DNA of 63,521 bases, from contig NZ_JXXU01000009.1 of assembly GCF_000967495.1 (NCBI RefSeq), forward strand, positions 1-63,521. Direction: 5' to 3'. This stretch comes from Vibrio neptunius (GTDB lineage Bacteria; Pseudomonadota; Gammaproteobacteria; Enterobacterales; Vibrionaceae). Within the stretch, counting starts at the first letter, position 1, and every line of letters begins with the position of its first letter. The position numbers and the translations under genes are program-made. This document shows positions 41,811 to 50,219 of the stretch, one piece after another. The notes under the pieces are model-generated. The model saw only the letters and a list, made by a program, of their open reading frames with translations. It was not told where the DNA came from and did not search any database.

Positions 41811-43787
41811 ATGCCAATTAATGCCATTCAACAAAAAGCACGTGAAATCAAACGTCGTATCGATAGTGAAATTACCGAAAAGTTTCTTGAAGTTGTGGCC
41901 GTGCCCACGGAAGCTGCTGCGTTAAGGGCCGACACAGAGCTGCGTACAAAAGCTGGGCTCAACACCAATAATATCTATTACCACTATTTAAAAGGTGGGG
42001 CTGCGTTAACCAAATTGGACACAGGTGGTCACCCCACCAGCGATTGGGATTTTCAGGTGATGCCGGACTTGGCCACCTATACCAAGTGGGCGACAGCTGC
42101 TAATCCAAACGCGGAGCTGGATACCGTCCACAATGCCATGGTCGAAGTCCTTGAGGATGCCGCGCGAGCTCTAACCGCGGGTGTTGCGCCAAATACGGTC
42201 ACTGCCGCGATGAACACCACAATGAACAACTGGTTGAACGGTGAATTATTGGAGATCATTGAAGATGTCATCCGAGAGGAGACGGAGCTTGTTGGGCCAA
42301 TAACGGTGGCTTATCGAGATAACCAAAGTCGATGCTACCAGGTCGGCCGAGACATGCGTTACTTACCTGAATGGGATATGCGCAACCATCGTTTGTTCAA
42401 CAACAACAGCCAGAGAATTGAATTTGGTGTGGGTGATACGGTTTCCCACGCAATGACCAATAACATCAACGGGTATGGCTTTCAGCCGCAGTGTACGCCC
42501 ACCATTTATGTCAACCATACCATCCCCGGCTTTTTGCTCTACCGTTTGGCCATTGTCTATGACTTCAGGATCACCCATGGCGGCAATACCGAGGATATCC
42601 GATTTAAATCTGAAGTCGTTGATTTATCGACACCACGCATGGGTAACCCTGAATCCTATATTTCAGCGAAGGATGAAGTGACGGTCTTACACGATGACCA
42701 GAACGGCGATTTTAAGATCCCGGGTTGGCGTTATATGTTGTTTGAAAACCTGCTGCTGATTGGCGAAATTGAACTAGGGGTCAGTGGTAGCCCACATAAA
42801 GAAGCAAAGAGAAAAAAGCGGGCTTCAGCCGCCTTGTTCGCCATTGCCGGTTTGAACAACAACCGAGCCAATCTTAAAGCCCTCGGCAACTCGGCAACCA
42901 TTCAAGAAATTCCCAACCAGCAAAACGGAACACTCCGAAGAGGTATCGTCCCTCAGATAAAATATGATCTGCTGGGTAAAGTGAACCATTTTGCCGCTTC
43001 CGTTAATGAACAAGGACCGACAGATGACGTCATTGGCTACATTAACAAAGCCGTCGAGGGCAATTACGATTTAGCGATCACTGGGTCTGGATTGCAACTG
43101 ACATCCGCCTGTAATGAAGAGAACGTCAACAAGTTGATGAAGAATCTGCCCAACTTGAAAGCCTGTATTCTGAATCCTTTGACTTTCTCTCAAGTCAATA
43201 CGGCATTATCCATACTGCTCAAGCCAAAATCGCAAAAGGTTAATCCAAACGATAAATTCAAAGTGATTAATGATGCTCTGCTGAGTGCCTGGCTGCAACT
43301 CGACAGCAAAGCGTATTTTAAAGATATGGACTTTCCGCTGGGGATGGTCAAACTGACCGTTAATACCAATGCTTATAACGACATTAAAGGTCGAGCGGTT
43401 GACCTGAAAAGTAAAAAGTTTGGCACCACCCATATCCACAATGTCCGCGTGATTGAGACATTAAACTCGAAAGAAATTCTAGTGAGTTTCAATAGCCAGA
43501 TTCAACAAGGCATGAATCAGCGCGTACTGAATCAAAACAACCGTGCCCATACGACCTATATCTGTTTTACACTGGATGCCAACCTAGATAACAATAATCC
43601 TTCGAACGACTATTACGAAGCTGTCGGAGATCGCAATAATGGCCCATGGACCGGACTGGATTCATGTGTGCCATACAAACTGAAGTCTGACAACTGTGAA
43701 GATTTATTGGCTATCTATTTGCAAACGATCATGCTGGTTCAAGTGCGCTACCCACTGATGGAGCTATATCGTCAATTGAAAGATTAA
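41811..43787 (+). CDS. Large protein with nucleotidyltransferase-like active site next to the reb operon
   Basis: 658 residues, soluble. Residues 60-83 (KGGAALTKLDTGGHPTSDWDF) fit the polymerase-beta-type nucleotidyltransferase signature hGG-x(n)-DhDh with Asp78 and Asp80; a third acidic residue is offered by Asp271 in KSEVVDLSTPR. This is the arrangement of several toxin and viral poly(A) polymerase families. The remaining 350 residues carry no domain I recognise and are rich in Asn and Gln (NNNRAN, NQNNRA). Gene is monocistronic between a Fur-controlled divergent gene and a terminator. Possible effector carried with R-bodies; that is speculation. Confidence 0.6.
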   Translation: MPINAIQQKAREIKRRIDSEITEKFLEVVAVPTEAAALRADTELRTKAGLNTNNIYYHYLKGGAALTKLDTGGHPTSDWDFQVMPDLATYTKWATAANPNAELDTVHNAMVEVLEDAARALTAGVAPNTVTAAMNTTMNNWLNGELLEIIEDVIREETELVGPITVAYRDNQSRCYQVGRDMRYLPEWDMRNHRLFNNNSQRIEFGVGDTVSHAMTNNINGYGFQPQCTPTIYVNHTIPGFLLYRLAIVYDFRITHGGNTEDIRFKSEVVDLSTPRMGNPESYISAKDEVTVLHDDQNGDFKIPGWRYMLFENLLLIGEIELGVSGSPHKEAKRKKRASAALFAIAGLNNNRANLKALGNSATIQEIPNQQNGTLRRGIVPQIKYDLLGKVNHFAASVNEQGPTDDVIGYINKAVEGNYDLAITGSGLQLTSACNEENVNKLMKNLPNLKACILNPLTFSQVNTALSILLKPKSQKVNPNDKFKVINDALLSAWLQLDSKAYFKDMDFPLGMVKLTVNTNAYNDIKGRAVDLKSKKFGTTHIHNVRVIETLNSKEILVSFNSQIQQGMNQRVLNQNNRAHTTYICFTLDANLDNNNPSNDYYEAVGDRNNGPWTGLDSCVPYKLKSDNCEDLLAIYLQTIMLVQVRYPLMELYRQLKD

Positions 43788-43807
43788 GAGTCATCGATGC
43801 CAGAAAA

Positions 43808-43838
43808 CAAAAATCCGCCATTAACGGCGGATTTTTTA
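43808..43838 (+). terminator. Intrinsic terminator after the 658-residue gene
   Basis: AATCCGCC and GGCGGATT form an eight-base-pair stem around six bases, followed by TTTTT. Strong. Confidence 0.9.
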
Positions 43839-44038
43839 TTGGGGTGAAAGCAACATCGCTTAACCGTGTGCAAACAAACATCTGTCATGGTGTCATTCAG
43901 TCGATTAAGCGGGATGGTCAAACGAGTGTGATGGCCACAATCTGAGTCGAACTTGAGGGAGGGAGCATAGTAAAAGCTGCATACATTGTGGACGAAAGCT
44001 CCGGCTGAGCAAGTCCGCGACGCATCGGGTGGCCTACT

Positions 44039-44632
44039 TCAGAATGCGGCTAGCAGAAAGCGTGGCTTCCCCTCTTTTTTCATATGGCTAAGCCGTGCGA
44101 TCTGGGTACTGCCCGTTAAGCTAGTATCAAGGACATACGCACACTGAGTGTTGTTGTCGAGCAGCTCGAAGTGCTTGATGTCTGGGCCACTAAAGCTTCC
44201 CCATAACCCGACGAGTAGCATCACTTCATCTTGAGGTAAGGATTGACGTAAGGCGGTGACACGTTGGGCATCGTCGTAGAGTTTGTTGCGATCTTTCTTT
44301 GAAGCCAACTCGTCCTGATGAAGCACATGAAACTCGAACCAAAGGTTTTTACCCGGTGTCGCGATGCGCAGATCCGCTTTTGACGCGTAGCGCTTGTCGC
44401 AAGGCTCGACGGCAGACGATTTGCTGACAAACTTGAGGTACTCGTCACCGTGTTGATAGGGAGAGGCGAAATGGATGTCTTCGATATTCGAAGACTGAGC
44501 CAGTGACAGGCTGAGATCAAGAGTGAGCCAGGAATGAACAAAAGGTTTTGCCTGAGGCATGGCGATGACCTGATTCGCTTTGCTGAAATCGTGCTGACCG
44601 GCGAGATGGCTGAGTAGGGATTGCTGAATCAT
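44039..44632 (-). CDS. Hypothetical protein, possible PD-(D/E)xK nuclease-like fold
   Basis: 197 residues from the ATG at 44632, chosen for the GGAG before it; the frame extends upstream without a ribosome site. The central KADLRIATPGKNLWFEFHVL recalls the D-x(n)-E-x-K core of the restriction-nuclease fold, with His in place of the usual Lys. A helix with DRNKLYDDAQRVTALRQ follows. This is a weak pattern and could be chance. Last gene of the minus-strand accessory series. Confidence 0.5.
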   Translation of the reverse strand: MIQQSLLSHLAGQHDFSKANQVIAMPQAKPFVHSWLTLDLSLSLAQSSNIEDIHFASPYQHGDEYLKFVSKSSAVEPCDKRYASKADLRIATPGKNLWFEFHVLHQDELASKKDRNKLYDDAQRVTALRQSLPQDEVMLLVGLWGSFSGPDIKHFELLDNNTQCAYVLDTSLTGSTQIARLSHMKKEGKPRFLLAAF

Positions 44633-44734
44633 AAGGTTTCTCCGAAAAAGCGATGCGTTCAGAGTACCAATTGAAGTGGGTAAAAACTCGGGATAAGCCA
44701 GCATAGAGTAGGGGATGCTGGCGTTAGGTTGGGA

Positions 44735-45586
44735 TTATGCGTTCTCTAGCCAGCGCTGTGCATCATCCAATTCATGGAGATAGACTCTGCTTTGGATGGC
44801 ATGGTTAGCAAGGTTGTAGTCGTTCAAGAGTTCTGGACGAAAGGCGGTGCCGAGAGACAGGCATTGAATTTGCTGAGAGGGAGAAAAATAACTGAGTTGC
44901 TCAGACAAAATATCTGAAAGCTCAGGCTCTTCAATTCCCCCTTCAATGCATGACCACAAGGCTTTGACCACCGGATACATAGGTTTGCTTTTCTGTCTGG
45001 TGTCAGTGCTGTTGGCATAGTCTGCCTGCCATTGGAAAGTGGTACCAAATAGGAAGCAGCGAACCGTATGCATCAGCAGCCAGAAGTGATGTTGAACCTT
45101 GGCATCTTGTGTCGTCACCGACGTCAAATATTGATGCAGCGCAGCGACAAATTTGCTGGTAGCCAAGCTGTCGGCGTTGGTCATGGCCAGTAAGATGGCA
45201 CGATTGATCTTGCCCGCGTATTTCTCTTCAGCTGTGGGCTGCCTTGGTGGTCGATTGACCTCTCGGGTTTGATAAGAGTAGTGGTAGCGGCCGGAAATCC
45301 CTTGTTGTCCGAGTCTGGAACCTCGCTCATTCAGTGCACCACCTTTGAGCCAATCTACATGGCTAAGAGGGTTAATCGGGCGTATCGACATCGGTTTACC
45401 AGCTTGTGAGTGTGGTGACCATTCAGGTAGATCGGATGAGCTGCCACAAGTTGGCGGTTCCTCTTGCACTGGGGAGGAAAGAGCCAGATAAGCCAGTTGG
45501 TACGCCAGCCGCTGGGCGAGGCCGGGTTCAGCTCCGGCCATTAATGCGGCGCTAAAGGCCGCATAATACATTTGGTCTGATCGCAT
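44735..45586 (-). CDS. Hypothetical protein of the reb-adjacent gene series
   Basis: 283 residues, soluble. The N-terminal helix (YYAAFSAALMAGAEPGLAQRLAYQLAYLAL) is amphipathic and alanine-rich; a basic, proline-rich linker follows and the C-terminal half is helical. No recognised domain. It is 21 bases after the receiver-like gene and about 100 bases before the possible nuclease gene, so it is part of the same transcript. Confidence 0.65.
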   Translation of the reverse strand: MRSDQMYYAAFSAALMAGAEPGLAQRLAYQLAYLALSSPVQEEPPTCGSSSDLPEWSPHSQAGKPMSIRPINPLSHVDWLKGGALNERGSRLGQQGISGRYHYSYQTREVNRPPRQPTAEEKYAGKINRAILLAMTNADSLATSKFVAALHQYLTSVTTQDAKVQHHFWLLMHTVRCFLFGTTFQWQADYANSTDTRQKSKPMYPVVKALWSCIEGGIEEPELSDILSEQLSYFSPSQQIQCLSLGTAFRPELLNDYNLANHAIQSRVYLHELDDAQRWLENA

Positions 45587-45607
45587 TAAGAGTCCTCCCG
45601 GTTGGGA

Positions 45608-46315
45608 TTATTCAGTGGGTGCGCTGAGGGCTTTAACGTCACTGTTAAACTGCGGCAGCGTTTCGACAAAGCGGTTGATGACCTGTTCTGCGACCGACTC
45701 TTTGACCGAAGGCTCACTGATGTAAGTATCCACTTCGGAGCGAATATGCCCGCCGTTTAACGCATCGCGATCCCTCTGATTGACGATGGCATTCACTGCC
45801 TGAGCAAAAGCGAACCCATCCGTTTTACTATAAATGCGATGCTGACTGCCTGTGTTGCCAGACTCTGGGTAGCGAGGGGCAGCATAAGACACCATGTAAG
45901 GCTGAGTATTTGGGTCGTTACCGATCAATTCTTCACACGAGAAGAGGACGAAATCCGTCGAACGGTAGTTGTCCATCACCTGATTGCAAATGGGCAGGTC
46001 GGCTTCGATAGCTAAGTTGTAGTCGCAGAAGAAGACATCGACACCTGGGATCAGGCTAGAGATCATAGTATCAAACGCGTTTTGCACACCTTCAGGCAGT
46101 TCATCTTGCTCTGGAACCTGAGTATAGTTCTGTGATTTCACCGAGTAGGAGCTTCGCCAGCGGGCGAGGAGTTGTTTCCCTTTATGCCCGTCTCGATATT
46201 TGTAAGCGACCTTGTAGCCGCTATCAAAATAATCTTCAACGTCTGGCTGGTCAGTCAGGAAGGCGAAGGTACGTCCGTCAGAAGCTTCGCAAAGGCGAAA
46301 TAGTAGTTGTCTCAT
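45608..46315 (-). CDS. Receiver-like protein without output domain
   Basis: 235 residues. The middle (DVFFCDYNLAIEADL, Asp98; VLFSCEELIG; YMVSYAAPR; RIYSKTDGFAFAQAVNAIV) follows a response-regulator receiver pattern: strand, acceptor Asp, Ser/Thr strand, Lys in a final loop. The usual N-terminal acidic pair is weak and there is no DNA-binding domain. A pseudo-receiver that works by binding seems as likely as a phosphorylated one. C-terminal 60 residues are helical. Confidence 0.5.
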   Translation of the reverse strand: MRQLLFRLCEASDGRTFAFLTDQPDVEDYFDSGYKVAYKYRDGHKGKQLLARWRSSYSVKSQNYTQVPEQDELPEGVQNAFDTMISSLIPGVDVFFCDYNLAIEADLPICNQVMDNYRSTDFVLFSCEELIGNDPNTQPYMVSYAAPRYPESGNTGSQHRIYSKTDGFAFAQAVNAIVNQRDRDALNGGHIRSEVDTYISEPSVKESVAEQVINRFVETLPQFNSDVKALSAPTE

Positions 46316-46399
46316 TGGTTTCTCCTGTTGAGTAGTTACCTCCGCAGAATAGGTTTTTCAGGCCTTGCATACTTGGTGCAATAGTTCACTCTTTTGGGG

Positions 46400-47185
46400 T
46401 TATTGATGATCCGTTGCACGCATGCAGGAACGCACCCCCGTTAGCCAGCGAAGATGGGGGCGTCGAGGCTGGTTATCAGGCTTTGAAAGGCCAGATAAAT
46501 CTGGCGTTTTTCTCTTTTTCTCCGCCTCTTGAACGTCGAGGTTGTCTTGTGCTGGCATGGCGGGTTTCTGTTTATGAACGGCTGGTTCACTGGCGACAAA
46601 CTCGAAGCGATAGGGGTAACCTGAATCGCTCGGATAGCTCGAAGGTTGGCACCAGTTGATCTCATTGACGCTCGCTGTGGCTTTTGCTTCGCTAGCGGCC
46701 GGTGGCGCAGTGCTTGGCTCGAGCCTGCTACGCTCACTACCAGATTTTGGGCGCGCGGGCTCGGATGGCTTTTTTAGATCATCGACCGGTGCCGCTGCAT
46801 CGCCGGAATCGTTAGCAGCCTCAGGTTGTTCGTCGGTGCTGTTGGTAAACACACTTTCAGGCATGCTGGTCAGGCAACGCGCCAGATCTTGGACATAGCT
46901 TTGATAAGGGTTAAAGCTAGCATTAAATTCCGCCAGTTTACTCTCAGTGTTTGTCTTGCTTGTCACTTCTGCCGCCTCTTGCATTAGTGGTTCTTTTGCT
47001 GAAGATGAATCTTGGTTAGCCAGGGAAACGGGTGGTGTCTGTTCCGGTTCAGGTGGTGACGAAAAAACGGCGGCTTCCTGTGTAGACGTTTCTACTGGTT
47101 GAGTTTTATCGGCTTTACGATAGCGGGATTTAAGTCGGTAGCCACGAGGAACCCATACGACTCGGTGGCGTCGATATTTGCCCAT
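46400..47185 (-). CDS. Disordered proline/glutamate-rich protein
   Basis: 261 residues. The first 25 residues are strongly basic (GKYRRHRVVWVPRGYRLKSR), the next 170 low-complexity and rich in Pro, Glu, Ser and Ala, and the end again basic (RRPHLRWLTGVRS). No domain or signal peptide. The composition suggests an extended linker or nucleic-acid-binding tail. It is flanked by genes of the same strand at less than 90 bases. Confidence 0.6.
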   Translation of the reverse strand: MGKYRRHRVVWVPRGYRLKSRYRKADKTQPVETSTQEAAVFSSPPEPEQTPPVSLANQDSSSAKEPLMQEAAEVTSKTNTESKLAEFNASFNPYQSYVQDLARCLTSMPESVFTNSTDEQPEAANDSGDAAAPVDDLKKPSEPARPKSGSERSRLEPSTAPPAASEAKATASVNEINWCQPSSYPSDSGYPYRFEFVASEPAVHKQKPAMPAQDNLDVQEAEKKRKTPDLSGLSKPDNQPRRPHLRWLTGVRSCMRATDHQ

Positions 47186-47233
47186 GCTTCCCCCTTATGA
47201 GCAAGATTGGCGGGAGGTTCCCGCCAGAAACAG

Positions 47234-47533
47234 TTACACCAGTGTCTCCACCAGTGTGCTAAAGGTTTTGTTGATGATTTTCTGCACTTCGGACTTTGCG
47301 CTGATTTGCCAAGTCAGCATTTCGGCCTCAGCGATTTGCTTTTCACGCAGTATTTCTAGCTCAAATTCTTCGTTGGTTAAATCACCATTGTTTCTCGCGT
47401 CTATCAGCTCTTGCAAAGTCGCCTTTTGTTTATCCAGCGTCACGGTCAGTGCACTGGTCAGCAGGTTCTTGATCGGTGAATCTTCAATTTGGTTAGTCAC
47501 TTGTTCAATGAGGTTATCTAGGCTTGGTGTCAT
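47234..47533 (-). CDS. Helical coiled-coil protein
   Basis: 99 residues, probably two helices: LDNLIEQVTNQIEDSPIKNLL and a long charged coiled coil through DLTNEEFELEILREKQIAEAEM. The last part (EVQKIINKTFSTLVETLV) is amphipathic. No family recognised. 20 bases downstream of the lipoprotein gene and likely co-transcribed. Confidence 0.65.
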   Translation of the reverse strand: MTPSLDNLIEQVTNQIEDSPIKNLLTSALTVTLDKQKATLQELIDARNNGDLTNEEFELEILREKQIAEAEMLTWQISAKSEVQKIINKTFSTLVETLV

Positions 47534-47553
47534 TTTTCTACTCCTTGTATGAA

Positions 47554-47976
47554 TTACTGTTTGGCAAGCTCACCACGTATTAATGCATCGATAAGCCGTT
47601 CGTATTGGTCTATTCGACGTTTGATAAGAAAATCGGACAAGGTTTGCTTTTTCTTGTGGGCTCTCATGTCCTGCTGCCAGAAATCAGCCAATATTTGAGC
47701 TTGTTTAATGGTCTCTTGATTTTGCTCACGCCTTTGTTGCCTGCGCTCTAATCCACGTACGCCCGCATCAATGTTGAGGTACTGAGGAGCGAAATCTTCG
47801 TAGCGGCGCTGGCTTTCAGGTAGCGCTTGCATGCTCAGGTAGAAGTAGTCGATATCGCGTTCGATACTTTGTGCCTGCTGAACAGTCTGAGGGTCGTAGG
47901 GAGCCACCAAGCGCAAGGTACAGCCACTTAGTAACATCAAACAGGCGGCGATCCAGCCGAGGTAATGGGTTTTCAT
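47554..47976 (-). CDS. Lipoprotein of the accessory series
   Basis: 140 residues. Residues 1-19 are a lipoprotein signal with lipobox LLSGC (Cys19). The mature part is helical and charged (GLERRQQRREQNQETIKQAQILADF). Residues after Cys are TLRLV, no Asp at +2, so outer-membrane sorting is expected. Function unknown. Its promoter may lie in the 160-base divergent gap before 48137. Confidence 0.72.
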   Translation of the reverse strand: MKTHYLGWIAACLMLLSGCTLRLVAPYDPQTVQQAQSIERDIDYFYLSMQALPESQRRYEDFAPQYLNIDAGVRGLERRQQRREQNQETIKQAQILADFWQQDMRAHKKKQTLSDFLIKRRIDQYERLIDALIRGELAKQ

Positions 47977-48136
47977 TGTGTGTCCTTAGTTTTGCTAGTT
48001 TTTGGGTTTCACGCCATGATGACTTGAAAGCAGGGTGATTAGCTCAGGCTAAATGGCTGAATAATTGGGTTATTTGGCCGTGATTATTCGTTGTTGAGTG
48101 ATAAGTTAAAAACAGGGCAAATCAGCAGGAAACACT

Positions 48137-48448
48137 ATGTCAGACTTAATCAGTACACTTAAATTGATCAAAAAAGCCTACAAGCCGAAATTGCAAAAGC
48201 TCAAGATGACGCCAGAGCAAGTGAAGCAGAAGGTCAAAGTACATAACAAAGTCACGGCGGTACTCCAGGGAGCAGATAAATTGGAGTCTTTGCAGAAAGA
48301 GTCTCTCGAATTGGTCGCCAAATTGGTTAAAACTTTTGTTGAGCAGGCTCCTATGATGGCTAATCAGGCGCTCGCCCCGTTGAAGAAGCATCAGGAGCAG
48401 AATCAGACTGACGACGAACCCCATCAATCAGACGATCCAACAAAGTAA
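48137..48448 (+). CDS. Small basic protein convergent with a four-TM protein
   Basis: 103 residues. N-terminal half is Lys-rich and helical (TLKLIKKAYKPKLQKLKMTPEQVKQKVKVHNK), C-terminal acidic and disordered (NQTDDEPHQSDDPTK). Its last 89 bases overlap the end of the minus-strand four-TM gene, a tail-to-tail overlap. It is the only plus-strand gene in the 12-kb series. It has an AGGAAA ribosome site, so it is probably real. Confidence 0.55.
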   Translation: MSDLISTLKLIKKAYKPKLQKLKMTPEQVKQKVKVHNKVTAVLQGADKLESLQKESLELVAKLVKTFVEQAPMMANQALAPLKKHQEQNQTDDEPHQSDDPTK

Positions 48449-49322
48449 ACAACACCTCAATGCTGTAACCCGCGATAAAGGCCAGCGCCATTGGCGACAG
48501 TGCCATGTCACCCATTTCCGGTTTGAGTAACCAGCCAGTTATCATTCCCGCTAAGCAGCCGAGGGTGAGGCGTAATCGATATCCCACTTCCCTGCTGGCA
48601 GTGTAGGTCAGTGTTCTCACTTGTTGCAGCAGGCTACGCAGGACAAAAATAAACGCCCCCAGCAGGCCATACATTAGTGGCAGAATGTAGTTTTGTAGCA
48701 TTTGCAATACTGACTGAGCGGCAATCAGGTTGGCCGAATATTCAACTGGGGAATCTTCATTTTCGGTGCGCGTGGCATCGAGAGGGATGTTGCGGCCGCC
48801 TAACCAGATGTGATTCCAGTTCCTCAGTAGCTGATAGTTTGCTTCCATATCGGGCGGCATGGGCGAATTGAACGTGTCCGTTGAGCCGACTGAAGTAAGA
48901 AGGTTTTGCGTCAGAGCGTAGCCAAACAAGTAGTACATCTGCACGATCAGCAGGAAAATCAGGGTCAAGACGGTGTAGCGTCGATACCAAGTGATCACTC
49001 GTGAGGCGCCTGGCCGTTCGAGTTTACCCCCTTTAGTATCAGGCACTACAGCTTTGATGCTCTCGACCGTGACTGGGTAAACCTGCTTAGCTAAACGGTC
49101 GTAGCATTGCAGCAGTATAGTTTCATCCTCTACGCTCCAGTGACGAGTATCAATACGGTACTTGGCGCGATAGATGCCTTCGGCAATAGCGGGATCAATG
49201 GTGAGATCACCGTGGCGAGCAACGTATTGCAGTAACTGGATACCTTCACGGATCAGTTGTTGTAAATCAGACTCTGGGGTCGAATCCGGAGTCCGTGATT
49301 TTACTAGTGAATCACTCGCCAA
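48360..49322 (-). CDS. Four-TM membrane protein
   Basis: 320 residues. A soluble N-terminal 120 residues is followed by membrane segments at about 122-142, 213-234, 253-272 and 280-299, and a disordered polar tail. The 70 residues between the first two segments probably face the periplasm. No transporter or enzyme motif is present. 16 bases after the LTD gene. Perhaps anchors the accessory complex. Confidence 0.68.
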   Translation of the reverse strand: MASDSLVKSRTPDSTPESDLQQLIREGIQLLQYVARHGDLTIDPAIAEGIYRAKYRIDTRHWSVEDETILLQCYDRLAKQVYPVTVESIKAVVPDTKGGKLERPGASRVITWYRRYTVLTLIFLLIVQMYYLFGYALTQNLLTSVGSTDTFNSPMPPDMEANYQLLRNWNHIWLGGRNIPLDATRTENEDSPVEYSANLIAAQSVLQMLQNYILPLMYGLLGAFIFVLRSLLQQVRTLTYTASREVGYRLRLTLGCLAGMITGWLLKPEMGDMALSPMALAFIAGYSIEVLFTLLDRLIDGVRRQSDSAPDASSTGRAPD

Positions 49323-49338
49323 CGGCTATCTCCTCCGC

Positions 49339-50115
49339 TTAATAGTGATAACTGGAGACTTCTCTGTCCTGATAATCAATCAGCTTGCAACCGCCACCGT
49401 CGTTATTCCAAAGCGCGGTCGGGCTATTAAAGCTGTATTCATTATCTTCAAGTGACGCTTTATTGGTAAAAACGCGTAAGGAGGTCAGCGGGGCTAACTG
49501 AGTGTTTTCAGGAAATACAAAGCAATGCTCATTGCGCAGTGCTTCTAAACGCCACTGGCTAAGATCGACGGTATACTCAGACGTGTTGTGTATCTCAACG
49601 TATTCGTCCCCTTCGCTGCGAAACTCTCTGCCGTCATAATTGACGTGGCTGATGATGGCATGAGGGTGAGCTTTGTCGCCATAGACGAAGCTTGAAACCG
49701 TCTGGCCATGATGGTTAACCAAAGTCCCTAGGTCGCCTCGGTTGTTCCACACCGGTTGGTTAGAACTGAAGCTGTGCTCTGATTGACCCGAGGTATCAAT
49801 TTTGATGTATTCGTAGGGCGATAAATAGGTATGCTCTGGGAAGATGTATTGCTGATCTGGTGACCCTGCTTGAATGTGCCAGCCACTGATGTCGGCGGTC
49901 ATATCACCGCGATTGTAAATGGTGATGGACTCATCCAATGGAGAGCGGGTTCCTTTAAAATCCAGAGACGTAATGTCAATCTGATCGAGCACTTGCAGCT
50001 GGTTGAGTTTTTGCCAGCTCTCGTCCATGGCTTGTTGTGAAAGCTTTTCTGGCATGGACAGTTGATCGAGGACTTTAAGCACTTCCTGTTGAATGTATTG
50101 GGTATTGGCTGACAC
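49339..50115 (-). CDS. Protein with two lamin-tail (LTD) domains
   Basis: 258 residues: a helical N-terminus followed by two LTD beta-sandwich repeats, seen as DITSLDFKGTRSPLDESITIYNRG, ISGWHIQAGSPDQQYIFPEHTYLSPYEY, and then RSEGDEYVEIHNTSEYTVDLSQWRLEAL and FVFPENTQLAPLTSLRVF. Bacterial LTDs are usually on secreted or envelope-bound nucleases and adhesins; here there is no signal peptide or partner domain, so it is probably cytoplasmic. The double LTD may act as a protein-binding adaptor. Confidence 0.75.
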   Translation of the reverse strand: MSANTQYIQQEVLKVLDQLSMPEKLSQQAMDESWQKLNQLQVLDQIDITSLDFKGTRSPLDESITIYNRGDMTADISGWHIQAGSPDQQYIFPEHTYLSPYEYIKIDTSGQSEHSFSSNQPVWNNRGDLGTLVNHHGQTVSSFVYGDKAHPHAIISHVNYDGREFRSEGDEYVEIHNTSEYTVDLSQWRLEALRNEHCFVFPENTQLAPLTSLRVFTNKASLEDNEYSFNSPTALWNNDGGGCKLIDYQDREVSSYHY

Positions 50116-50219
50116 GTGTCACTCCTTGTTGATTGAGGCATTTAATGTGTCCAATTTAGCGAAATCCCCGACAGATACTCGGGGATTCCGAATCAGAAGT
50201 GCTGCTAATCGACGTTGCG

